NCBI GenBank assembly: GCA_903958285.1
Contig: CAJBSR010000545.1
Span: 1-8,723 of the forward strand
Length of the DNA stretch: 8,723 nucleotides
Direction: 5' to 3'
Source of the DNA: an uncultured Sphingomonadales bacterium
GTDB taxonomy: Bacteria > Pseudomonadota > Alphaproteobacteria > Sphingomonadales > Sphingomonadaceae
The first letter of the stretch is position 1; every line of letters starts with the position of its first letter. Under the pieces are notes generated by a model. It had not been told where the DNA came from, searched no databases, and saw nothing but the letters and a program-made list of their open reading frames with translations. Both the position numbers and the translations under genes were made by a program. Shown here in pieces: positions 1-6,856 of this stretch.

Positions 1-195
1 GATCGGCGCCTGTTCCACAAACTGCCACTGCGGGCCGCCAATATCATAGGCCTGCCACATCACGATGCCCAGAACGAACAGCGCAAGCGTCGTCCCCAGC
101 GCCGCCCAGCGGGCCGCATTGGCCGACAGGAAGATCGTCAGGAACGCTGCCACCACGGGCAGCAGGATCATGGTCGAGAGAATGGGGAAGCTCAT
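1..195 (-). CDS. nuoM: NADH-quinone oxidoreductase subunit M (ND4-type), 3' part beyond window
   Basis: NuoM is the middle antiporter-like proton-pumping subunit. Only the first 65 codons are in the window; full-length proteins are about 500 aa. The fragment begins [19 protein letters not shown], a first transmembrane helix typical of NuoM, then has a second hydrophobic stretch (about residues 30-47) and ends [10 protein letters not shown], matching the conserved loop after it (usually FVEQAPW). The catalytic Glu and Lys lie outside the window. The ATG lies within the ATGA overlap with the nuoL stop and there is no strong Shine-Dalgarno, so translation is probably coupled to nuoL. The frame is open to the window edge. 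Confidence 0.95.
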   Translation of the reverse strand, partial: MSFPILSTMILLPVVAAFLTIFLSANAARWAALGTTLALFVLGIVMWQAYDIGGPQWQFVEQAPI

Positions 196-2234
196 CGTGT
201 CATCGCCCAAGTTGCAAAGCCGACGAGCCCGAGGAGCATCACGAAGGCGTAAGAATAAAGATATCCGGACTGGAAGCGGACGGCCAACCGGCTGCCCTGC
301 AGCACGACTTCCGCGGCACCATGCGGGCCAAAGCGGTCAATCGTGCCCTCGTCGCCCTTCTTCCAAAGGATGCGGCCCAGCCACAGCGACGGTTTCACGA
401 ACAGAATGTTGTACAGCTCATCCCAATACCACTTGTTCAGCAGGAACTGGTAAATGGCGGGGAAGGTCGCGGTGAAGCGCGCGGGGATCGTCGTGTCCTT
501 GATATAGGCCAGCCATGCAATGGCGAGGCCGAGGATCATGACGATGGTCGCCGACAGCTTCACCAGCAGCGGCACTTCATGCATGGCATGCATCAGGTGC
601 GCGTCAAAGGCGAGGCTACCCTGCCAAAACGCAGCACCTTCCTCCGCGCCGATAAATGCATGGTGGAAGCCGTAACCGGCAAAGACCGCGCCAACGGTCA
701 GCACCGCGAGCGGAACAAGCATCGGCAGCGGGCTTTCATGCGGGTGATAGCCAAGCGTCCCGTCATCATCCTGCGCGTGGCCGTGATGATCGTCATGGCC
801 GTGTGCATGATCATCGTGACCATGGGCATCATGTGCCGCATGCTGGATATGCTCCGACTGCGACCAGCGGGGCTTGCCGTAGAAGGTGAGGAAAATGAGA
901 CGCCAGCTGTAGAAGCTTGTCAGCAGGGCTGCGAACACGGCGACCGCGAAGGCCACGCCACCCGCTTCGGTGCCGCTGGCGAACGCTGCTTCGATGATCG
1001 CGTCCTTGGAATAGAAGCCTGCAAATCCGAACACGCCGATCACTCCGACGCCGGTGATCGCGAGGGTACCCGCCATCATTGCCCAGAAGGTGAACGGAAT
1101 ATGCTTCCGCAGGCCGCCATAGTACCGCATGTCCTGTTCATGATGCATGGCATGGATGACCGAGCCGGCGCCCAAGAACAGCAGCGCCTTAAAGAAGGCG
1201 TGCGTGAAGAGGTGGAACATCGCCGCGCCATAAGCACCAGTGCCTGCTGCGAAGAACATATAGCCGAGTTGCGAACAGGTCGAATAGGCGATGACGCGCT
1301 TAATGTCGGTTTGCGTTGTGCCGACGGTCGCGGCGAACAATGCGGTTGCCGCGCCTACGTAGGTGACGAGGTTCGTCGCGACTTCGGACAGTTCAAACAG
1401 CGGCGACAGGCGGCAGACCATGAACACGCCTGCGGTGACCATCGTGGCTGCATGGATCAGCGCCGAAACCGGCGTTGGCCCTTCCATCGCGTCCGGTAAC
1501 CAAGTGTGGAGCCCGAGCTGCGCCGATTTGCCCATCGCGCCGATGAACAGCAGGATGCAGAGCAAGGTGATCGTATCAATGCGATAGCCGAGGAAACCGA
1601 TGGTCGAACCGGCATAGCCCGGCGCCGCTTCCAGAATTTCAGGGATCGATACGGTGCCGAACACGAGGAACACACCGAAGATACCCAGCGAGAAGCCAAA
1701 ATCGCCGACGCGGTTGACGACAAACGCCTTGATGGCCGCCGCATTCGCGCTGGGTTTGTGATACCAGAAACCGATGAGAAGATAGGACGCGAGGCCCACG
1801 CCTTCCCAGCCGAAGAACATCTGCACCAGACTATCCGCCGTCACGAGCATGAGCATCGCGAAGGTGAAGAGCGAGAGATAGGCGAAGAAGCGCGGCTGGC
1901 TGGGGTCTTCGGACATATAGCCCCAGCTGTAGAGGTGAACGAGGCTCGATACGCTTGTCACCACGACCAGCATGACCGCCGTCAGGGTATCAACGCGCAA
2001 CGCCCATTGGACGTTCAGATCACCCGAGCGGATGAAATCCAGCACCGGCACGACCTGCGCTTCGGCATGGCCGCCGAGAAACGACAGGAAAATCGGCCAG
2101 CTGAGCGCGCAGGAGATGAACAGCGCAGCGGTCGTCACGACCTTGGCCGCGACATTGCCGATCATCCGGTTGCCAAGACCCGCGATGAGCGCAGCCAAGA
2201 GCGGCAGGAAAACGATAAGCTTGATGGTTTCCAC
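192..2234 (-). CDS. nuoL: NADH-quinone oxidoreductase subunit L (ND5-type proton-pumping antiporter-like subunit)
   Basis: NuoL is the distal proton-pumping subunit of the membrane arm, related to Mrp-type Na+/H+ antiporters. It has 680 aa, versus about 613 in E. coli. Key ionisable residues are present: Glu144 (FGWEGVG), Lys236 (GAMGKSAQ), the His-containing helix HAATMVTAG at 261, His341/His345 and Lys349 ([10 protein letters not shown]), and Lys410 (FYSKD). A His/Asp-rich loop at 462-486 follows FYGKPRW. The C-terminus has the lateral helix and final transmembrane anchor ([10 protein letters not shown], then the last helix at about 660-677). The start must be GTG at 2234, because the nuoK TAA lies in frame only two codons upstream. 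No good Shine-Dalgarno precedes it, suggesting coupling to nuoK translation. The TGA stop overlaps the nuoM ATG by 4 nt. Confidence 0.98.
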   Translation of the reverse strand: METIKLIVFLPLLAALIAGLGNRMIGNVAAKVVTTAALFISCALSWPIFLSFLGGHAEAQVVPVLDFIRSGDLNVQWALRVDTLTAVMLVVVTSVSSLVHLYSWGYMSEDPSQPRFFAYLSLFTFAMLMLVTADSLVQMFFGWEGVGLASYLLIGFWYHKPSANAAAIKAFVVNRVGDFGFSLGIFGVFLVFGTVSIPEILEAAPGYAGSTIGFLGYRIDTITLLCILLFIGAMGKSAQLGLHTWLPDAMEGPTPVSALIHAATMVTAGVFMVCRLSPLFELSEVATNLVTYVGAATALFAATVGTTQTDIKRVIAYSTCSQLGYMFFAAGTGAYGAAMFHLFTHAFFKALLFLGAGSVIHAMHHEQDMRYYGGLRKHIPFTFWAMMAGTLAITGVGVIGVFGFAGFYSKDAIIEAAFASGTEAGGVAFAVAVFAALLTSFYSWRLIFLTFYGKPRWSQSEHIQHAAHDAHGHDDHAHGHDDHHGHAQDDDGTLGYHPHESPLPMLVPLAVLTVGAVFAGYGFHHAFIGAEEGAAFWQGSLAFDAHLMHAMHEVPLLVKLSATIVMILGLAIAWLAYIKDTTIPARFTATFPAIYQFLLNKWYWDELYNILFVKPSLWLGRILWKKGDEGTIDRFGPHGAAEVVLQGSRLAVRFQSGYLYSYAFVMLLGLVGFATWAMTR
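777..851 (-). other. His/Asp-rich low-complexity loop coded within nuoL
   Basis: These 25 codons (NuoL residues 462-486) encode 11 histidines and five aspartates, mostly as HD, HG and HA steps such as [10 protein letters not shown]. Two more histidines follow at 497 and 499 (YHPHESP). The loop lies between two hydrophobic segments in a part that is much shorter in E. coli NuoL. His-rich inserts at this place occur in other alphaproteobacterial NuoL proteins. The composition suggests possible metal or proton binding at the membrane surface; this is inference. Confidence 0.8.
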
Positions 2235-2240
2235 GGCGCG

Positions 2241-2546
2241 TTAGCCCTTCATCCGGTTGACATCATCAACCGCAATCGATCCGCGTCCGCGGAAGTAAAT
2301 GACGAGGATGGCAAGGCCAATGGCCGCTTCGCCCGCCGCCACGGTCAGCACAAACATGGCGAACACCTGCCCGACCAGATCACCCAAAAAGGCGCTGAAC
2401 GCGACAAGATTGATGTTCACCGAAAGCAGGATGAGCTCAATCGCCATCAGGATGATGATGATGTTCTTCCGGTTGATGAAGATGCCGAGCACCCCCATCG
2501 TAAACAGGATCGCCGAGACGACCAGATAATGCTGGATCCCGATCAT
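2241..2546 (-). CDS. nuoK: NADH-quinone oxidoreductase subunit K (ND4L-type membrane subunit)
   Basis: NuoK is a three-helix inner-membrane subunit that forms part of the proton path between NuoJ and the antiporter-like subunits. It has 101 aa, the standard length. Helices lie at about residues 4-24, 29-50 and 58-85. The two buried glutamates essential in the family are present as Glu37 ([15 protein letters not shown]) and Glu73 ([12 protein letters not shown]), one position later than in E. coli. The start is the ATG inside the nuoJ stop overlap, with AGGGGG at 2554-2559, 7 nt upstream. The TAA stop is followed by two codons and the GTG start of nuoL in the same frame. Confidence 0.99.
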   Translation of the reverse strand: MIGIQHYLVVSAILFTMGVLGIFINRKNIIIILMAIELILLSVNINLVAFSAFLGDLVGQVFAMFVLTVAAGEAAIGLAILVIYFRGRGSIAVDDVNRMKG

Positions 2547-3154
2547 AGTTCTACCCCCTGCCCAACCGGCTGGTCCACATTGCGCACAGCATCCTGCGGA
2601 CGGCGCTTGACCTGATCCGAGATATTCTGCGGGCGGACGTCCTTGCGCTCGCGGTGGGTCAGCACAATCGCACCGATCATCGCGACGAGGAGCACCAGGC
2701 CAGCGGCTTCAAAAATATAGAGATATTTGGAATAGATGAGCGCACCCATCGCTTCGATGTTCGGAAGATCGCCGGACGTTGGCGCCGCGCGCTGCGACAG
2801 CTCAAGGCTCCCCGCGCTCCAGGCACCGCCCGCGATGATCATCTCTGCGGCCAAAACCAACGCCACCAACAAACCGAAGAACCCGTAGCGGACAAAGCCG
2901 CTGCGCAATTCTGCGAAGTCGATGTCGAGCATCATGACGACGAACAGGAACAGCACTGCGACCGCACCGACATAGACGATGACGAGCAGCATCGCGATGA
3001 ATTCCGCGCCCACGAGGACCATCAGGCCCGCCGCGTTGAAGAAGGCGAGGATCAGCCACAGCACGCTATGGACTGGATTGCGCGACAAGACCGTCAGTGC
3101 ACCCGAAAGGATGACGACAGCGGCGAACAGGTAGAAGGCAAAAGCCTGGATCAT
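2543..3154 (-). CDS. nuoJ: NADH-quinone oxidoreductase subunit J (ND6-type membrane subunit)
   Basis: NuoJ is a small inner-membrane subunit next to NuoH and NuoK that takes part in coupling quinone reduction to proton pumping. It has 203 aa with five hydrophobic helices at about residues 3-22, 31-48, 54-77, 90-110 and 147-165. The hallmark third helix reads [18 protein letters not shown], with Tyr61 at the position of the conserved tyrosine in the E. coli protein, and is preceded by Glu51. NPVHS at 26-30 is the conserved first cytoplasmic loop. The hydrophilic tail after the last helix ([15 protein letters not shown] and on) is about 38 residues, as in related alphaproteobacteria. The stop overlaps the nuoK start by 4 nt (ATGA). 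Confidence 0.98.
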   Translation of the reverse strand: MIQAFAFYLFAAVVILSGALTVLSRNPVHSVLWLILAFFNAAGLMVLVGAEFIAMLLVIVYVGAVAVLFLFVVMMLDIDFAELRSGFVRYGFFGLLVALVLAAEMIIAGGAWSAGSLELSQRAAPTSGDLPNIEAMGALIYSKYLYIFEAAGLVLLVAMIGAIVLTHRERKDVRPQNISDQVKRRPQDAVRNVDQPVGQGVEL

Positions 3155-3157
3155 GGT

Positions 3158-3166
3158 CTCCCCCCT
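3158..3166 (-). promoter_or_regulatory. Shine-Dalgarno site of nuoJ
   Basis: The purine run AGGGGGGAG lies in the 18-nt gap between nuoI and nuoJ and ends 3 nt before the ATG at 3154; its AGGGGG part sits 6 nt away. It fixes 3154 as the nuoJ start. Confidence 0.7.
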
Positions 3167-3172
3167 CTTCCC

Positions 3173-3661
3173 TTACCGATACGGCGCGTCAGCTGCGAGG
3201 TTCGCAGCGATGGCACGTTCCCAGCGGTCACCGTTCGAAAGGAGCTTGTCCTTGTCATACAGCAGCTCTTCACGCGTTTCGGTCGAAAATTCGAGGTTCG
3301 GACCTTCCACAATAGCGTCCACCGGGCAGGCTTCCTGACAGAAGCCGCAATAGATGCACTTCGTCATGTCAATGTCGTAACGCGTGGTGCGGCGGCTGCC
3401 GTCCTCGCGCGGCTCGGCCTCAATGGTGATCGCCTGCGCCGGGCACACCGCTTCGCACAGCTTGCACGCGATGCAGCGCTCTTCCCCGTTGGGATAACGG
3501 CGCAACGCATGTTCGCCACGGAAACGCGGAGACAGCGGGTTGCGCTCATAGGGATAGTTGATCGTCGCCTTGGGCTTGAAGAAATACTTCAAGGTCAGCC
3601 AATGCGCCTTCACGAACTCCCAAAGGGTGAACGTCTTGATGTAGTGAGCAATCACACTCAT
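3173..3661 (-). CDS. nuoI: NADH-quinone oxidoreductase subunit I (TYKY-type, 2x[4Fe-4S])
   Basis: NuoI is a peripheral iron-sulfur subunit at the membrane interface that carries clusters N6a and N6b and passes electrons to N2 in NuoB. It has 162 aa, the usual alphaproteobacterial length. Two ferredoxin-type motifs are visible: [12 protein letters not shown] with Cys63, Cys66, Cys69 and Cys73, and [12 protein letters not shown] with Cys102, Cys105, Cys108 and Cys112. The amphipathic N-terminus (about residues 8-30, [20 protein letters not shown]) fits membrane association. The start overlaps the nuoH stop by 4 nt; AAGG lies 8 nt upstream. It ends in TAA, 18 nt before nuoJ. Confidence 0.99.
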   Translation of the reverse strand: MSVIAHYIKTFTLWEFVKAHWLTLKYFFKPKATINYPYERNPLSPRFRGEHALRRYPNGEERCIACKLCEAVCPAQAITIEAEPREDGSRRTTRYDIDMTKCIYCGFCQEACPVDAIVEGPNLEFSTETREELLYDKDKLLSNGDRWERAIAANLAADAPYR

Positions 3662-4704
3662 GCGCCGTACCTTGTCAGCATCAGATAACCGGAAACGAGG
3701 AAAACCCAGATCAGCGAAATGGGCAGGAAGATCTTCCAGCCGAGCCGCATCAGCTGGTCATAGCGATAGCGTGGCACCGTCGCCTTGATCCATGAGAAGA
3801 CGAAGAAGAAGATGAGGATCTTGGCAAAGAACCAGATGATGCCGGGAACGGCATAAAGCGGTGCCCAATCAACGGGAGGCAGCCAGCCGCCCCAGAACAG
3901 GATGGCATTGAGCGCGCACATCAACAGCACATTGGCATATTCGCCGAGCCAGAAGAGCGCGAAGGACATGCTCGAATATTCGGTCTGGTACCCGGCGACG
4001 AGTTCCGATTCCGCTTCGGTCAAATCGAACGGCGCGCGGGCTGTTTCAGCAAGCGCCGAGATGAGGAACACCACCGCCATCGGGAAGAGCAGCGGGTTGA
4101 AACCGAAGCCGTTGAGGAAACCAAAGACATGCGCCTGCTGCGCCAGCACGATGGTCGAGAGGTTGAAGCTGTCCGCCCAGAGGACGACCGAGATCAGCAC
4201 AAAGCCGATCGAGACTTCATAAGACACCATCTGTGCAGCGGCACGAAGCGCCGAATAGAAGGGATATTTGGAGTTGGACGCCCAACCCGAAATGATCACG
4301 CCGTAGACGCCCAGCGAGGACGCCGCGAGCAGGTAGAGCAGGCCGACGTTGATGTCGGCCAACACCATGCCCTCGCCGAACGGGATGACCGCCCAGACGA
4401 TCAGCGCGACGGTGAAGGTGATGATCGGCGCAAGCAGGAACAGGCCACGGTTCGCCGCCGACGGGATGATCGTTTCCTGCAGCATGACCTTCAGGCCGTC
4501 TGCAAAGGATTGGAGCAGGCCGAGCGGACCGACGACGTTCGGACCCCGGCGCAGCGCCATCGCCGCCCAGATCTTACGGTCGGCGTAGATGATCATGGCG
4601 ACGGCCAACATCAGCGGCAGCGCGATCATGAGGATGAGGATCGTCGTGGAGACGAACCAGCCCAAGGCTGGCCCCATCCAGGTTGATTGGAACCACTCGG
4701 TCAT
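3658..4704 (-). CDS. nuoH: NADH-quinone oxidoreductase subunit H (ND1-type, quinone-chamber membrane subunit)
   Basis: NuoH is an integral inner-membrane subunit that forms much of the quinone-access chamber and links the peripheral arm to the proton-pumping arm. It has 348 aa and about eight hydrophobic segments. Family signatures are in order: [20 protein letters not shown] at residues 42-61 followed by [20 protein letters not shown] at about 161-168 (Glu163); the acidic loop [20 protein letters not shown] at about 220-239 followed by QTEYSSM; and [15 protein letters not shown] at about 305-319. The acidic loop facing the quinone cavity is complete. Start ATG at 4704 has a strong GGGAGGGG site. 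The TGA stop overlaps the nuoI ATG by 4 nt (ATGA), giving translational coupling. It is the first gene after the REP-containing spacer. Confidence 0.99.
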   Translation of the reverse strand: MTEWFQSTWMGPALGWFVSTTILILMIALPLMLAVAMIIYADRKIWAAMALRRGPNVVGPLGLLQSFADGLKVMLQETIIPSAANRGLFLLAPIITFTVALIVWAVIPFGEGMVLADINVGLLYLLAASSLGVYGVIISGWASNSKYPFYSALRAAAQMVSYEVSIGFVLISVVLWADSFNLSTIVLAQQAHVFGFLNGFGFNPLLFPMAVVFLISALAETARAPFDLTEAESELVAGYQTEYSSMSFALFWLGEYANVLLMCALNAILFWGGWLPPVDWAPLYAVPGIIWFFAKILIFFFVFSWIKATVPRYRYDQLMRLGWKIFLPISLIWVFLVSGYLMLTRYGA

Positions 4705-4708
4705 TTAA

Positions 4709-4716
4709 CCCCTCCC
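4709..4716 (-). promoter_or_regulatory. Shine-Dalgarno site of nuoH
   Basis: GGGAGGGG on the minus strand; the GGAGG core ends 6 nt before the nuoH ATG at 4704. Because the REP pair separates nuoH from nuoG, ribosomes ending nuoG cannot easily re-initiate here, so this strong site probably loads nuoH independently. Confidence 0.75.
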
Positions 4717-4731
4717 GACTGTCCCAATACA

Positions 4732-4823
4732 CCGTTTGGGCTGAGCTTGTCGAAGCCCTGCCCTGCCTTGAGGCCGAGGTGCAAAGAAGAAGAACGGTCC
4801 TTCGACAAGCTCAGGACAAACGG
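4732..4823. repeat. Inverted pair of REP-like palindromes
   Basis: The left arm 4732-4755 and right arm 4800-4823 are reverse complements at 22 of 24 positions, sharing the core CTTCGACAAGCTCAG and the outer block CAAACGG. Each arm with its immediate flank also forms its own hairpin: 4738-4758 has outer stem GGGCT/AGCCC and 4797-4817 has outer stem GTCCT/AGGAC (read in the same sense), around the same 11-nt centre. Two stem pairs differ between copies and both stay paired. This core is, from memory, an abundant repeat of sphingomonad genomes. The arrangement resembles the paired REP units (BIME-like) that RAYT-type transposases are thought to move. The RNA could fold as two local hairpins or as one long stem with a 44-nt loop. 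Confidence 0.85.
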
Positions 4824-4834
4824 ATTTGGCAGAG

Positions 4835-6853
4835 TCATTCCGCGGCCTCCAGCCATTCTTCCCCGTGGACCAGTTCCGATGAGCAGCGCTGCATCGTTTC
4901 CGAAGCGCGGCAGATGGCGTTGGTCAGGTAGAAATCCTTGATCGGATAATCGGCAATGTCGGCGCTCGCCTTGTCGGGCAGTGACGGCACATCCCAGCCA
5001 TAGGTGGCCAGACCTTCACGGCCCAAGGCAGGCAAGGCCTTCGCCATGTCGACGCGCAGCGCATCGAGGCTGTCAAACGGCAGCACCTTGCCCGTCAGGT
5101 CAGACAGGGCCCGGAAGATCGACCAGTCCTCACGCGCATCACCCGGCGGGAAGACGGCGCGATCACCGCGCTGCACGCGCCCTTCGAGATTGACGTAAGT
5201 TCCTGATTTTTCAGTATAAGCAGCGCCCGGCAGGATGACGTCTGCCGCATGGGCACCCGCATCGCCGTGATGGCCGACATAGACTTTGAAGGTGTCAGCG
5301 AAGATCGAATAATCGACTTCGTCCGCGCCGAGGAAGAAGGCCAGCTTTGGCTTCTTCGCAGCCAGCGCCTTGATCCCGCCTTCATAGGCATAGCCGAGCA
5401 TCAGCCCGCCCATGCGCGCGGCGGCGAAGTGGAGGACGTTGAAGCCGTTCCACCCGTCCCGCACAAGCTTGTGCTTCTTGGCAAACGCCAGCGCAGCGCC
5501 ATGCGCGCCTTCATAGCGCATCGCGCCGCCACCGACGATGATCGCGGGGCGTTCGGCTACCTTGAAGGCATCAGCGACATGCTTGGGCAGCTTGGAGAGC
5601 AAGCCAAGGTTCGCGCCGAGAAATTCGGCCTTGTACGTCAGGTCGGTATCCGGTCCGATCGCGAACACCTTGGCGCCGCGCTTGCGGACAGCCTTTTGGA
5701 TACGCGTGTTGACGAGCGGCGCTTCACGGCGGAGGTCGGAGCCGACGAGAAGAATGACATCGGCATTCTCGATGTTCGCGATGCCGGTGTTGAAGTTGAC
5801 GGCCGACAGGCTCGACGTGTCATAGGCCAGACCCGTCTGGCGGCCTTCAAGCATCGTACCGCCGAGCGACTTCACCAGCTGGCGCGCGGCGAACATCGTT
5901 TCGCAATCGACCTGATCACCTGCGATGGCCGCGACAGACTTGCCGGCCTTATCAGCAGCAGCAGCAACCGCCTTCAGCGCGTCGGCCCATTCGACCGCGA
6001 CGAGCTTGCCATTCTTGCGAACGAAGGGCTTGTCGAGGCGGCGCTGGACCAGGCCATCGACCGCGTGGCGCGTCTTATCGCTCGCCCATTCCTCGTTCAC
6101 GTCTTCATTGATGCGCGGCACGGCGCGCAGCACCTGACGGCCACGGCTGTCGAGGCGGATGTTGGTGCCCACGGCATCCATCACGTCAATGGCGGCTGTG
6201 TTCTTCAACTCCCAAGGCCGCGCCATGAAGGCGTAAGGCTTGGATGTCAGCGCACCGACCGGGCAGAGATCAACGACATTGCCCGAAAGCTCACTGGTGA
6301 CAGCGCGCTCAAGATAGCTCGTGATCTGCATATTCTCGCCGCGACCAATCGCGCCGATTTCTTCAATCCCCGCCACTTCTTCGGCAAAGCGGACGCAGCG
6401 CGTGCACTGAATGCAGCGCGTCATCACCGTCTTGACGAGCGGGCCCATATACTTCTCGGTCACGGCGCGCTTGTTCTCGTCATAGCGCGAGCCACCACGA
6501 CCATAAGCCACCGACTGGTCCTGCAAATCGCACTCGCCACCCTGATCGCAGATCGGACAATCGAGCGGGTGGTTGATGAGCAGAAACTCCATCACCCCTT
6601 CGCGCGCTTTTTTGACCATCGCGCTGTCAGTCTTGATGACCTGACCTTCGGTGGCGGGCAGCGCGCACGACGCCTGCGGCTTGGGCGGACCCGGTGCGAC
6701 TTCCACAAGGCACATGCGGCAATTGCCCGCGATGGAGAGCCGCTCATGATAGCAGAAGCGCGGGATTTCCTTGCCCGCCAGCTCACACGCCTGAAGGACA
6801 GTGGCGCCTGCGGGCACTTCGATTTCGGTGCCGTCTACGGTGACTTTAGGCAT
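4835..6853 (-). CDS. nuoG: NADH-quinone oxidoreductase subunit G (75 kDa-type, iron-sulfur)
   Basis: NuoG is the large peripheral iron-sulfur subunit that relays electrons from NuoF towards NuoI. It has 672 aa, typical of the short alphaproteobacterial/mitochondrial type and much shorter than the roughly 900-aa enterobacterial form. An N-terminal 2Fe-2S ferredoxin domain holds N1b (Cys34, Cys45, Cys48, Cys63). N5 is ligated by His95, Cys99, Cys102 and Cys108 (HPLDCPIC...GGEC). N4 is ligated by Cys147, Cys150, Cys153 and Cys197 (RCIQCTRC, VDLCPVG). Residues from about 215 to the end form the catalytically inactive molybdopterin-oxidoreductase-like domain, with the conserved AYTEKSGTYVN at about 545-555. 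There is no cysteine between 198 and 316, so the optional N7 cluster is absent. The ATG lies 3 nt after the nuoF stop in the same frame, with GGAG at 6860-6863 spaced 6 nt. A 130-bp spacer follows. Confidence 0.99.
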   Translation of the reverse strand: MPKVTVDGTEIEVPAGATVLQACELAGKEIPRFCYHERLSIAGNCRMCLVEVAPGPPKPQASCALPATEGQVIKTDSAMVKKAREGVMEFLLINHPLDCPICDQGGECDLQDQSVAYGRGGSRYDENKRAVTEKYMGPLVKTVMTRCIQCTRCVRFAEEVAGIEEIGAIGRGENMQITSYLERAVTSELSGNVVDLCPVGALTSKPYAFMARPWELKNTAAIDVMDAVGTNIRLDSRGRQVLRAVPRINEDVNEEWASDKTRHAVDGLVQRRLDKPFVRKNGKLVAVEWADALKAVAAAADKAGKSVAAIAGDQVDCETMFAARQLVKSLGGTMLEGRQTGLAYDTSSLSAVNFNTGIANIENADVILLVGSDLRREAPLVNTRIQKAVRKRGAKVFAIGPDTDLTYKAEFLGANLGLLSKLPKHVADAFKVAERPAIIVGGGAMRYEGAHGAALAFAKKHKLVRDGWNGFNVLHFAAARMGGLMLGYAYEGGIKALAAKKPKLAFFLGADEVDYSIFADTFKVYVGHHGDAGAHAADVILPGAAYTEKSGTYVNLEGRVQRGDRAVFPPGDAREDWSIFRALSDLTGKVLPFDSLDALRVDMAKALPALGREGLATYGWDVPSLPDKASADIADYPIKDFYLTNAICRASETMQRCSSELVHGEEWLEAAE

Positions 6854-6856
6854 AAC

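Larger units (their letters stand above)
4705..4834. other. nuoG-nuoH intergenic spacer (130 bp)
   Basis: This is the only gap of more than 20 nt in an otherwise tightly packed operon. It holds an inverted pair of REP-like palindromes (4732-4755 and 4800-4823) separated by 44 nt, and the nuoH ribosome-binding site at its left end. I see no coding potential of its own: plus-strand ORFs that cross it start inside nuoH and end inside nuoG on the opposite strand. I see no T-rich tract after either hairpin in the direction of transcription, so it does not look like an intrinsic terminator, and no convincing promoter. Confidence 0.85.

Noticed and set aside
321..3688. Other long plus-strand open frames (321-1499, 1506-2615, 2654-3688) opposite nuoL, nuoK, nuoJ and nuoI
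   Set aside because: They are antisense shadows of clear nuo genes with compositionally biased, family-less translations and no plausible ribosome sites or operon arrangement.
4732..4823. Intrinsic transcription terminator between nuoG and nuoH
   Set aside because: The inverted repeat is strong, but no U-rich tract follows either hairpin in the transcribed direction, and the following genes need the same transcript. A REP pair explains it better.
4683..4941. Two overlapping plus-strand ORFs of about 82-84 codons crossing the nuoG-nuoH spacer
   Set aside because: They begin inside nuoH, run through the REP pair and end inside nuoG, all antisense. The repeat sequence itself keeps the frames open.
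5191..5220. Frameshift or sequencing error in nuoG at the AT-rich patch
   Set aside because: The frame is intact on both sides and the translated motif is the conserved one, so no error is indicated.
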